Part shown: in pieces, positions 24,157 through 32,364 of the stretch
How positions within the stretch are numbered: the stretch's first letter is position 1
How the letters are laid out: every line of letters starts with the position of its first letter
Assembly (NCBI RefSeq): GCF_009755265.1
Contig: NZ_WPOO01000013.1
Location: forward strand, 26,293-90,292
DNA length: 64,000 nt
Source: Adlercreutzia rubneri
GTDB lineage: Bacteria; Actinomycetota; Coriobacteriia; Coriobacteriales; Eggerthellaceae
Reading direction: 5' to 3'
Notes under the pieces: generated by a model
What the model was told of the DNA's origin: nothing
The model's database searches: none
Seen by the model: only the letters and a program-made list of their open reading frames with translations
Program-made: the position numbers and the translations under genes

Positions 24157-26193
24157 CTACTCCCCGGAGGCACCGCCATCGTCGGTGCCGGTGATCTTGT
24201 AGAGTCGCATATCGCCGTCGGAAAGAACTGTTTCGAATCCGGGCGTCTCGTCGGTGATGCGATTGATGCCGTCCCACCGCTTCAAACTATCTTCAGTTGT
24301 TTGCAAAAGCCATTTGCCCTCGTCGTAAGGTACGCCCTGATCGAGCAGGAGCACATATTCAGCCGACACGTCTTTAACAGCGCGCCGCACTTCCTCGCTT
24401 TCGGCGATGGTGTCCAAGCCCTCTCTTATCATATTGGCGTCATCCGTTAGAGATCCTGTGGTGGGATGCCGGAAGTAGGTATTAATGCCGTTGACGCCAT
24501 AGGCGAAGAGGCTGCCATCTTCAGGAGAGTTGATGACGAGCGACCCGTCGGGAATCATCTCCATGGCCCTATTGACGAAGTCTTTCTCCTTCGTGCTATA
24601 GACATGGTCTCTCGTCGTGCTGTACTCGCGGGCAATGCGATCCCGCATGAACCCGAACGGAGACCATTCTCTCTTGTGCGTTACGAGATTGTGGTAGCTA
24701 GGAAAGAAGTTGTAGCACGTAAAAACAACAAGCAAGACGGCGGTTACAACGCGCAAGCTGCTTTGCTTGTGCGTTGCGTTGGGGCGCTTAGACGCTTTGC
24801 GCTCGTCGTAGGACTTGGCGATGGCGACGATGATGGCGCTCAGCCCCATCGTGATGAGCGGCACGAGAAATATAGCGGCGGCATCTGCCAAGCGCCACGG
24901 GTCGTTGTACCAGAAACCGCAGAGAACGTTTCGCAAGTATTCGTCGGTGCAGCGAGATACCCCGTAGGCGATGACCATATAAACTGCTGGGAAGATGAGC
25001 CATACCCGATGCTTCTTGATGGCTACGACGCATCCAACAAAAGCCACGATGGCCAAGATGGTTTGCGGCGGCTGTCCGACATAGAACTCGAACGTGACGG
25101 AGGCGATAAAGCTCTCAACGGGAGTTAGTGTTAGGCCGCCGGTGTTGGGGAAGTTGACAACTTCAGCGAAGAATGGAAGCTGCAAAAGAACGAACCAGAG
25201 GATGATGAAGACCACTGCCGATAGAGCAAAAGCCAACACCTTGTTTCTGGAGAATCGTTTCATGGAGCGATGCGTGATATAGGCTGCGGCAAAAATGTAG
25301 GCGCAGAACAGACCGTTCGGTTGAGATAGCGCAAGAGCCGCAACGGCGAGGATGCCGGAGAAAAGAGTACCCTTCCAATGGACGCCTATGCCGGCTTTGA
25401 TGTAGTGCATGAAAAGAGCGAGCACCGCAGGAAGAAGAGCAAAGCTAAGGAGGTTTGATACCAAGGGGCCTTTTATGAGGAAAGTCCATGGGAAGCAGGC
25501 AACCGACATACTAGCCACGGCTCCAACTGCGATGTGCAACTTGGATTTAGGGAACAGGCAAGTGAGAAATGCCCACATGGAAGTCGGATAGACGAGGCCG
25601 CATATCACAGCGTTAGTCGCGTTGATGGCGACGATGGGATCGGACGAGGCGAGGGTGCAGACGAGAGCTGCGAGGTCGTGCCAAGCGGATGGGTAGAAAC
25701 CGGCACTTCCTGGAATGAAAGCGATCGTTCCAGTTGTAGCGCCAATGGATGACCACTGCCCGGACTCGACGAAGTATCGGACCATATTCAGATGGGTTGC
25801 GTTGTCTGCGCGGCAATAGAAGGAATCGGCACCGTCGAGTGGCTTGATAAACATGTAGACGCATATCAAGATACCGAAAGCAGCATAGCAGGCGAGGAAC
25901 TTCCAATCCCAAGAAGTTGCCCGATCCGTGGTCTTGGCGTGTCCAATGAGCTTGGCAATGAGGTAAGGGATGAAGCACAGGACGAGCGTAGGTCCAAAGA
26001 CAGTTGATCCTGCAGAGAAGATGCCGATCTTTTCGTTTACGATGGCTACGATTGAAATGATAGCTGTCGAAGCTATAGGAGCGAACGCTATGCTTCGCGG
26101 GGTGCTGAAGGCCAAATTCCTAAACAGAAGATAGCCCGGTACATATAGAACGATAGCGCATAGTATGATGCAGGCGAGAAAAGAAATCCACAT
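24157..26193 (-). CDS. Large polytopic membrane protein, paralogue 2 (function unknown)
   Basis: The protein is 678 aa and has the same architecture as its neighbour: about twelve helices, then a soluble C-terminal domain. The two share VINxPxDGSxFAYGxxGxNTYFRH and YVLLLDQGxPYDEGxWLxQT, with near-identical C-terminal endings (TPGFETxLxDGDMRLYKIT), so they are tandem duplicates that have diverged. This copy is visibly AT-richer than paralogue 1. Membrane-bound sugar transfer from a lipid donor is a guess from topology and context. It has its own promoter candidate at 26233-26260. Confidence 0.75.
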   Translation of the reverse strand: MWISFLACIILCAIVLYVPGYLLFRNLAFSTPRSIAFAPIASTAIISIVAIVNEKIGIFSAGSTVFGPTLVLCFIPYLIAKLIGHAKTTDRATSWDWKFLACYAAFGILICVYMFIKPLDGADSFYCRADNATHLNMVRYFVESGQWSSIGATTGTIAFIPGSAGFYPSAWHDLAALVCTLASSDPIVAINATNAVICGLVYPTSMWAFLTCLFPKSKLHIAVGAVASMSVACFPWTFLIKGPLVSNLLSFALLPAVLALFMHYIKAGIGVHWKGTLFSGILAVAALALSQPNGLFCAYIFAAAYITHRSMKRFSRNKVLAFALSAVVFIILWFVLLQLPFFAEVVNFPNTGGLTLTPVESFIASVTFEFYVGQPPQTILAIVAFVGCVVAIKKHRVWLIFPAVYMVIAYGVSRCTDEYLRNVLCGFWYNDPWRLADAAAIFLVPLITMGLSAIIVAIAKSYDERKASKRPNATHKQSSLRVVTAVLLVVFTCYNFFPSYHNLVTHKREWSPFGFMRDRIAREYSTTRDHVYSTKEKDFVNRAMEMIPDGSLVINSPEDGSLFAYGVNGINTYFRHPTTGSLTDDANMIREGLDTIAESEEVRRAVKDVSAEYVLLLDQGVPYDEGKWLLQTTEDSLKRWDGINRITDETPGFETVLSDGDMRLYKITGTDDGGASGE

Positions 26194-26232
26194 GGGGCAA
26201 CAAATCCTTCGGAAGCTTACAGACAGCGTTTA

Positions 26233-26260
26233 AGTATACCAATTGGCGATGTGCTGAGAA
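26233..26260 (-). promoter_or_regulatory. Promoter candidate for the membrane-protein pair
   Basis: On the minus strand TTCTCA (26255-26260) and TATACT (26233-26238) are 16 bases apart, 40 bases before the ATG at 26193. Confidence 0.45.
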
Positions 26261-26261
26261 G

Positions 26262-27389
26262 CTAGCAATCTGTCTGTTGAACCAGCTTCAGAATATACCG
26301 ACAAAGATGATTCGTGCAGGTTCCATGCGTGGGAAGGGTAATGTTGTTCCTGACGAAACATTGATATCTCTCGGGTTCGAAGGCGTCGCGCTCGATGGCT
26401 TTCACGAGTACGCTAGGATCGTCGGTGAACAAGGTGGGCACGTCGCGGGCGAGGTCGATGTTGAACGAGCGCTTCTCGTGGTAAGTGCCCCAATCGTAGG
26501 CGTACAGAAAAACCGGCACGCCCAGAAGCCCCGCCTCGTACATGACGGTGGAGTAGTCGGTGATCACGTAGTCGGCGGCAAACAGAGGATCGATGCCGCT
26601 GCGGTCGGCGGTGATGACGCGCGGGTCGTCGATAGTCTGCCGGCTGACGGGATGAGGGAGGAATACGAAGTTGAACTCATCGAAATCGACGGCCGAGAGC
26701 AAGTTCTGCATCGCCTTCTCCTCGTTGGGCGGTGGCGTCTTGCGGAAGGTCGGGCAATAGACGATGGTCTTCTTGCCGGCCATTTCGGGATGCTCCCTCA
26801 GGAAGGCCTCGCGCTGCCTCGAGCGAAACGCAGGGTCGCGCAGGAGATCGACCCGGGGAAGGGGGGCTTCGAAAACGATGGAGGGATCCACGTTGAAACC
26901 GGCGGCCAAATCGTCGCGGAAGTTGAGCGATGAGACGGCGACGGCGTCGTACCCCTCGTGCATATGCATGAGACGGGCCGTCTCGGAGCTGTGGCCCTCG
27001 GGCGTATCCAGTGTGGCATAACCGAACTTCTTCATGTTGCCCAGGGCGTGCCAGATCTGCACGACGGGGGCCTTAATGCGGCTACCGAGCAGGCTCACCA
27101 CGATGCAGTAGGAATCCACCACGACGGCCCGGCTCGTCGCGATGAAGAAGACCTGCTTGGCCATGACGGGTAAATAGCGGAGCGGGCTTTCCAGCTTGTC
27201 GGCCAGTATGACCGTGCGGTATGGCGGCTCCTTGCGTGCGAGCCCTTCTTTCAGAAGGAGGAAATCGATAGGGGCATCGTTGCTCTGACGGCTGATGCAC
27301 ACCACCTGGCGCTTGACGGGAAAAAGGCGGCAGATGCGGTAGAACAGGGCGAGCAGGGCGGTAGCCGCCGCCACGGCGAGACGCTTCAC
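26262..27389 (-). CDS. CDP-glycerol glycerophosphotransferase-family protein
   Basis: The protein is 375 aa. The first 25 residues form an N-terminal membrane-associating helix, followed by the GT-B-like fold of TagB/TagF enzymes. Characteristic motifs are QIWHALGNMKKFGY near 120, VYCPTFRK near 215, FLPHPVS near 250 and ITDYSTVMYEAGLLGVP near 295. These enzymes transfer glycerol- or ribitol-phosphate from a CDP-alditol to a lipid-linked sugar or growing chain. Its size fits a TagB-type primase better than a long TagF polymerase (inference). GTG at 27389 has GGAGGAG upstream. It is divergent from the gene at 27491. Confidence 0.88.
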   Translation of the reverse strand: MKRLAVAAATALLALFYRICRLFPVKRQVVCISRQSNDAPIDFLLLKEGLARKEPPYRTVILADKLESPLRYLPVMAKQVFFIATSRAVVVDSYCIVVSLLGSRIKAPVVQIWHALGNMKKFGYATLDTPEGHSSETARLMHMHEGYDAVAVSSLNFRDDLAAGFNVDPSIVFEAPLPRVDLLRDPAFRSRQREAFLREHPEMAGKKTIVYCPTFRKTPPPNEEKAMQNLLSAVDFDEFNFVFLPHPVSRQTIDDPRVITADRSGIDPLFAADYVITDYSTVMYEAGLLGVPVFLYAYDWGTYHEKRSFNIDLARDVPTLFTDDPSVLVKAIERDAFEPERYQCFVRNNITLPTHGTCTNHLCRYILKLVQQTDC

Positions 27390-27490
27390 GATGCTCCTCC
27401 TGTCTTTGCGGTGCTGGGCCTGTGGGCTTTTTCGCTACGATTGCAGCCCATGGTATCATGGTTTTCGCTATATGAGAGACGGAGGACGGC

Positions 27491-29272
27491 GTGATCGTAA
27501 CAATAGAGGATATTTCCTGGGAACGGGTTTTTTTGCGCGTGACCTATCGCGCCGATAAGCCCGCGCATCTGAAGCTGTTCCGCGTGAGATCCCGGCAGTT
27601 CGTGGAATTCCGGGAAACCCTGGAAGGCGACCTTGTGACGGCTGTCGTCAACATTACCCAAGGCGGCGGTCGGGAGCCCCTGTCCGACGGCGAGTGGATC
27701 ATCTGCCAGCAGCTGTCCGATGAGCAAGCCCGCCTCCCGTGGGCGCGTGCCAACGCCCCCTATCTTGTGACTCTCGCGAAAAAGCGCCTGTGGGGAGAAC
27801 TAAAGCCCTCGCAAGTGCGAAGGGCGAAAAGAGATGGGGTCGACTATGCCGCATACCCCTTCACCGACGAACAGATCGACGAGGACATCCGCAACCGTCC
27901 CTTCACGACCCATAACATCGCCTATTCGCCGCAGCTGACGGAGTGGCTGGGCGACCTGTCCCGGGTCTTCCGCTATGTGGACGGCAAGTACGCGCTGGCC
28001 GCCTCGCTCATTCCCTCCATGGACGCCAGCGACTACCTCATCGTGAAGCTGGCCATCGACTACTTCGTGAAGAACCGGAAGCCCCAGACGCGCCGGTTCA
28101 GTCTCCGGCAGATGGAGAAGAACCTCTTCTCGCTTTATTACAAGCTAGCGAGGAAGGTCTTGCGGCCGAAGGATAACGTCGTGCTGTTCTTTAAGGAGAA
28201 CGGAGATGAGCCGACGGAGAACCTGGCCGCCGTTCGGGATCGCCTAATAGAGAGGGGGATCGACAAGGAATTCCCCGTCATAGAGCGGTACCGCAACACA
28301 TTCGTGGGGCACCAGAATCTATTTTTCTGGATTAAGGACATCAACGCCATTGCCAGGAGTCGCTACATCTTCATCGACGACTACTGTCCCGTCTTCAACT
28401 TCATCGATCCCGACGACGATACGGTGCTCACCCAGGTATGGCATGCCGGTGTCGGGTTCAAGTCGGTAGGCTATGCCCGCTTCGGCATCTCAGGTTCCCC
28501 CGACCCCTACCAGTCGGCCCATCGGCGCTACGACTACGCCCTGGTGGGCAATGGGGAGCTACGCGATATCTACTCCGAGGTGTTCGGCATCGAACAGGAG
28601 GCACTGCTAGCCACCGGCATGCCCCGGCTCGACCACTTCCTCGACGAGGAGCGCCAGGCGGCGGCGGAGCAACGCCTTATGGCGAAGTACCCGTGGATGG
28701 GCGACGGGCGCGTGATCGTGTTCGCCCCCACCTTTCGCGGGGCCGGGCAGGCCACGGCCTATTACCCTTACGACTCCTACATCGACTACCGGGCGCTTTG
28801 GGAGATGTGCGAGCGCACCAACTCATACTTCGTCTTCGAGATGCACCACTTCATCGAGGAGCGCCCGGAGATACCGTCCGCTTTCGCGAATCGCTTGAAG
28901 GATCTCTCGGACGAGAGTTTGGGTGACCTGCTCTATGTGGCCGATGTTCTGGTAACGGACTACTCGTCCTGCTTCTACGACTGCCTCCTTCTGCAAAAGC
29001 CGGTGGTCTTCTACGTGCCCGACAAGGTGGAGTACTCGGCTACGCGTGGCGTGCAGCGCTCGGTGGACGATATGGCGCCGGGGGTGGTGTGCGACACGTC
29101 CGAAGAGTTCGTGGACGTGCTAGAGAAGGCCGCCTACCGTTCGACGGCGCCGGACGCATCGATGATCGATCGCTGCTCGGAGCAGGCGGGCTATGCGGCC
29201 GACCGCGTCATTGATGCGGTGCTCCTGGAAAAAGAAGTGCCGGGCGTGCGCTTGGCGCGCAATGCGTCATAA
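27491..29272 (+). CDS. CDP-glycerol/ribitol phosphotransferase (TarL/TagF-like)
   Basis: The protein is 593 aa. An N-terminal beta-rich accessory domain (about 1-75, as in TarL/TarK) precedes a helical linker and a GT-B catalytic domain with TQVWHAGVGFKSVGY near 315, VIVFAPTFRGAG near 415 and VLVTDYSSCFYDCLLLQKP near 485. It is predicted to polymerise alditol phosphate at the inner membrane face. The size and domain plan match polymerases. The neighbouring TarI-like gene suggests a CDP-activated alditol other than, or besides, glycerol. GTG at 27491 has a GGAGGA site. Confidence 0.88.
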   Translation: MIVTIEDISWERVFLRVTYRADKPAHLKLFRVRSRQFVEFRETLEGDLVTAVVNITQGGGREPLSDGEWIICQQLSDEQARLPWARANAPYLVTLAKKRLWGELKPSQVRRAKRDGVDYAAYPFTDEQIDEDIRNRPFTTHNIAYSPQLTEWLGDLSRVFRYVDGKYALAASLIPSMDASDYLIVKLAIDYFVKNRKPQTRRFSLRQMEKNLFSLYYKLARKVLRPKDNVVLFFKENGDEPTENLAAVRDRLIERGIDKEFPVIERYRNTFVGHQNLFFWIKDINAIARSRYIFIDDYCPVFNFIDPDDDTVLTQVWHAGVGFKSVGYARFGISGSPDPYQSAHRRYDYALVGNGELRDIYSEVFGIEQEALLATGMPRLDHFLDEERQAAAEQRLMAKYPWMGDGRVIVFAPTFRGAGQATAYYPYDSYIDYRALWEMCERTNSYFVFEMHHFIEERPEIPSAFANRLKDLSDESLGDLLYVADVLVTDYSSCFYDCLLLQKPVVFYVPDKVEYSATRGVQRSVDDMAPGVVCDTSEEFVDVLEKAAYRSTAPDASMIDRCSEQAGYAADRVIDAVLLEKEVPGVRLARNAS

Positions 29273-29313
29273 TAGGCGAAAACGGCAAGAGAAGCGGAAA
29301 GAAGCAGCTGCCC

Positions 29314-30030
29314 ATGAACTACGCCCTTATTTTCGCTGGTGGAACGGGCCAGCGGATGAACACCAAAACGCGGCCCAAGCAGTTCCTTGAGCTGTACGGA
29401 AAGCCCATCATCCTGTATACCATCGAGGCCTTCGAGAACCACCCGGCTATCGACGGCATCGTGGTAGTGTGCCTGAAGGATTGGATTTCCTTCCTGAAGA
29501 AGAAGATCGCCCATTACGACATCACCAAGGTCGTCGATGTGATTCCTGGTGGTGCCACGGGGCAGGAATCCATCCGCAACGGCCTGGCGGCATTGGAGGC
29601 GGCCGTGGGGCGCGACCATGCCGTGTTCGTCCACGACGGGGTGCGCCCTCTGGTGAGCGACGAGACCATTACAAGGTGCGCCGAATCGGTGGCCGCCCAT
29701 GGCAACGCCATTTCCGTCACGCCGGCCATCGAGACCATCGTGCAGGAAGAGGACGGCGTGGTAACCAACATCATCGACCGGGCCGCCTGCCGCATGGCCA
29801 AAGCCCCCCAGTGCTTCAACATCGGCGAGCTCATCGACGCCCACGAACGGGCCATGACCGATGGCGAGGAGGGATTCATCGATTCGGCAAGCCTCATGCG
29901 CCATTACGGGCACGTGCTGCACGCGGTGGAGACGGGACCGGAGAACATCAAGATCACCACGCCGTCGGACTTCTACATCTTCCGGGCCTTCGTGGATGCG
30001 CGCGAGAGCTCGGAGATATTCGGTTTCTAG
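29314..30030 (+). CDS. TarI/IspD-family cytidylyltransferase
   Basis: The protein is 238 aa. It carries the N-terminal nucleotide-binding signature FAGGTGQRMNTKTRPKQF, HDGVRPLV near 105 and ITTPSDF near 210. IspD and TarI share this fold. Context with two CDP-alditol transferases and a dehydrogenase points to a CTP:alditol-5-phosphate cytidylyltransferase (TarI-like) rather than isoprenoid IspD. The substrate is not proven. It is followed after 9 bases by the dehydrogenase gene. Confidence 0.85.
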   Translation: MNYALIFAGGTGQRMNTKTRPKQFLELYGKPIILYTIEAFENHPAIDGIVVVCLKDWISFLKKKIAHYDITKVVDVIPGGATGQESIRNGLAALEAAVGRDHAVFVHDGVRPLVSDETITRCAESVAAHGNAISVTPAIETIVQEEDGVVTNIIDRAACRMAKAPQCFNIGELIDAHERAMTDGEEGFIDSASLMRHYGHVLHAVETGPENIKITTPSDFYIFRAFVDARESSEIFGF

Positions 30031-30039
30031 GAGGCTGCC

Positions 30040-31089
30040 ATGTTCGATATCTTTGCCGAATCGCGCGAGCAGGCGCGCTCGGAGGCCATTCCCTGGGGCG
30101 AGCTAGAAGGGAAGTGCGTGCTCATCACCGGAGCCACGGGCCTCATCGGCTTCGCCTGCGCTCGCCTGCTGCTGGAGCGCAACCGTCTCGGCCTAGGCCC
30201 GCAGATCCGCGTTCTCTGCCTAGTAAGGAACGAGGAGCGTGCTCGCGAGATATTTTCCGCCTACGGTGAGGACGATGGCCTAGAAATGGTCGTGGGCTCT
30301 GTTGAGGACTTCCCTCAGCCCGAGGGCTCCATCGACTACATCGTTCACACTGCCTGCCCCACGGCATCGAAGTTTTTCGCGGAGCATCCCGTCGAGACGG
30401 CGGACGCCCTGGTGCTCGGCACGAGGCGCGTGCTGGAGCTGGCCCGGGCGAAGGGCGTGTCTGGCATGGTGTACGCTTCCAGCATGGAAGCTTACGGCGA
30501 TGGCAACGCCGAGCCGGGACTTGATAACTTGCTGAATGAGAGCCAAGTGGGCTATGTGGACCCCCTGCGCGTGCGCAGCTGCTACCCGGAGGGCAAACGC
30601 ATGGCCGAGCAGTACTGCTGCGCCTATGCCGCCGAGTATGGCGTCCCCGCCATGGTGGTGCGCCTGGCCCAGACCTTCGGCCCCGGCATCCCGAAGAGCG
30701 ACGGCCGCCTGTTTGCCATGTGCGCGCGCAACGCTTTGGCGGGGGAGGACATCGTCCTTAAGACGACGGGCGCCAGCACGCGCATGTACCTGTACACGGC
30801 CGACGCGGTGTCCGCATTGCTCACGGTGATGCTGAAGGGCGAGCCGGGATGCGCCTACAACGCCGCCAACCCGTCCACCTACTGCTCGGTGCGGGAGATG
30901 GCCGAGATGGTGGCGTCCTTGGCACCGGACGGCAGCGTGCAGGTGCGCTGCGCGATAGACCCCGATGCCCCTTACCCCCCCGAACATCATCTGCCGTTGG
31001 ACGTATCGCGCCTTCAGGCCCTCGGCTGGGCGGCGACGCAGGATCTGCCCGGCATGTACCGCAACCTCATGGCCTATCTGGAGGATTAG
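30040..31089 (+). CDS. NAD-dependent epimerase/dehydratase-family (extended SDR) partner of TarI-like enzyme
   Basis: The protein is 349 aa. The Rossmann glycine motif GATGLIGFACA is near 33, the active-site Ser is in YASSMEAYG near 150, and the Tyr-x3-Lys pair is in CYPEGKRMAE near 185. Classical TarJ (ribulose-5-P reductase) is a zinc medium-chain dehydrogenase. Here the position is taken by an extended SDR, so the activated alditol or sugar may differ from ribitol. An AGGAGG site precedes the ATG. It ends 2 bases before the next gene. Confidence 0.85.
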   Translation: MFDIFAESREQARSEAIPWGELEGKCVLITGATGLIGFACARLLLERNRLGLGPQIRVLCLVRNEERAREIFSAYGEDDGLEMVVGSVEDFPQPEGSIDYIVHTACPTASKFFAEHPVETADALVLGTRRVLELARAKGVSGMVYASSMEAYGDGNAEPGLDNLLNESQVGYVDPLRVRSCYPEGKRMAEQYCCAYAAEYGVPAMVVRLAQTFGPGIPKSDGRLFAMCARNALAGEDIVLKTTGASTRMYLYTADAVSALLTVMLKGEPGCAYNAANPSTYCSVREMAEMVASLAPDGSVQVRCAIDPDAPYPPEHHLPLDVSRLQALGWAATQDLPGMYRNLMAYLED

Positions 31090-31091
31090 CC

Positions 31092-32321
31092 ATGGCGAAT
31101 CCGGTGAAGGTCTCGGTGGTCGTTCCTGTCTATAATACCGCCCCATATCTCGAGCAATGTCTCGATAGCATTGTCGGGCAATCTCTGGCTGACATCGAGA
31201 TCATTTGCGTGGACGATGGATCCACCGATGAATCACCGGCAATTCTTGAGAGCTATGCTGCTAAAGACCTACGACTAAAAGTAATTCATCAGCAAAACCA
31301 ATTCGCTGGTACCGCTCGCAACAATGGGATGGCCGCAGCTCGCGGCGAATACATCATGTTCTGCGATTCCGATGACTTCATGGCGGAAAATGCTCTGGAG
31401 CTCATGTACGAGAAGAGCAAGAAAGACGAAGCGGATATCTGCGTTTGCGCGGGGAAGCGCTACTATGAGCAACTTGGGCTCACGGTAGATGCGCCCGGTT
31501 ATTTGGAAGTAAAGCGGGTGCCTGAGAAACTGCCATTCAACCGCTCCGACAATGCGGAGCATCTGTTCAGCTTCACCACTATTATGATGTTCAATAAGAT
31601 GTTCCGCCTCGATTTCCTGCGAGAGCGTCATCTGCAATATGCAACGACGCGGAACGGTGAAGATGTTGAGATATGTGCCCTTGCTCTTTGGTATGCCGAT
31701 CGAATAACGGTGGTGAAGACTCCGCTTGTGGTCTACCGTATCGACAGGCCAGATAGTCTCGTGGGAACGCTTAGTCAGGCTGCCCTTGATCCTCTTTATG
31801 CCTGGATGCGGGTATGGCGGGCGATCGGTTCGAAGCTAGGTGATGCGAAGCGAAGCTTCGATTGCAAGTTCCTCGGAGTTGCACGTCACACTCTGAGGAA
31901 TGTGACGAATTCCAACGCGTTCGATCAGTGCTTCGATTACCTGAAAAGTGAAGCAATCGATGTCATGGATCTGCGCGTTCGTAAAGACGGCTACTACTAT
32001 ACGCCCTGGTATAACGAGTTCGTTTCTCATCTTCGCGATGAAAGCTGCGAGGGCTTTAAAGTTTATATGCTCTTTGCGACAAATCGGGATTTAGATACGG
32101 AAGAGGCGAAGAGACTCGATTTCCGACGTCGCTTGAGAGAATCGGAGAAACAGAGAGCCCAAGTTGAGCGTGCGTTTAAAAATGCCGAGAAAGAACGTGC
32201 CGAGATCGAACGCAAATTCTCGAAAGTAAAATGGCTCTATAGCTGCGGCAGGGCAGCTTTGCGGCTTCCTCGAAGGATTAGAAAAGAACTGACTCGAGGC
32301 GGGGAAGCAGCGGATAAATAG
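31092..32321 (+). CDS. Family 2 glycosyltransferase with C-terminal coiled coil
   Basis: The protein is 409 aa. The GT2 (GT-A) domain starts at once with VSVVVPVYNTAPYLEQCLDS, VDDGSTDES near 42 and the metal-binding DxD-type motif FCDSDDFM near 95. The acceptor region follows to about 330. The last 55 residues are a charged coiled coil rich in Glu/Arg (ESEKQRAQVERAF), then a basic tail likely to sit on the membrane. The start is ATG at 31092. A longer reading frame in another phase over this area is spurious. It is the last gene of the plus-strand module and ends in a shared terminator. Confidence 0.9.
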   Translation: MANPVKVSVVVPVYNTAPYLEQCLDSIVGQSLADIEIICVDDGSTDESPAILESYAAKDLRLKVIHQQNQFAGTARNNGMAAARGEYIMFCDSDDFMAENALELMYEKSKKDEADICVCAGKRYYEQLGLTVDAPGYLEVKRVPEKLPFNRSDNAEHLFSFTTIMMFNKMFRLDFLRERHLQYATTRNGEDVEICALALWYADRITVVKTPLVVYRIDRPDSLVGTLSQAALDPLYAWMRVWRAIGSKLGDAKRSFDCKFLGVARHTLRNVTNSNAFDQCFDYLKSEAIDVMDLRVRKDGYYYTPWYNEFVSHLRDESCEGFKVYMLFATNRDLDTEEAKRLDFRRRLRESEKQRAQVERAFKNAEKERAEIERKFSKVKWLYSCGRAALRLPRRIRKELTRGGEAADK

Positions 32322-32352
32322 AAGAGCAAGCGAGTATTCACGCTTGCTCTTC
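32321..32352. terminator. Bidirectional terminator between convergent glycosyltransferases
   Basis: GAAGAGCAAGCG (32321-32332) is perfectly complementary to CGCTTGCTCTTC (32341-32352) with an 8-base loop. It overlaps the stop of the upstream gene by one base and sits 12 bases from the end of the minus-strand gene. Confidence 0.85.
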
Positions 32353-32364
32353 TCGAGCCGAGCA

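Noticed and set aside
30849..31091. Upstream extension of the glycosyltransferase at 31092
   Set aside because: The extension lies out of frame inside the preceding dehydrogenase gene, and the GT2 domain begins right after the ATG at 31092.
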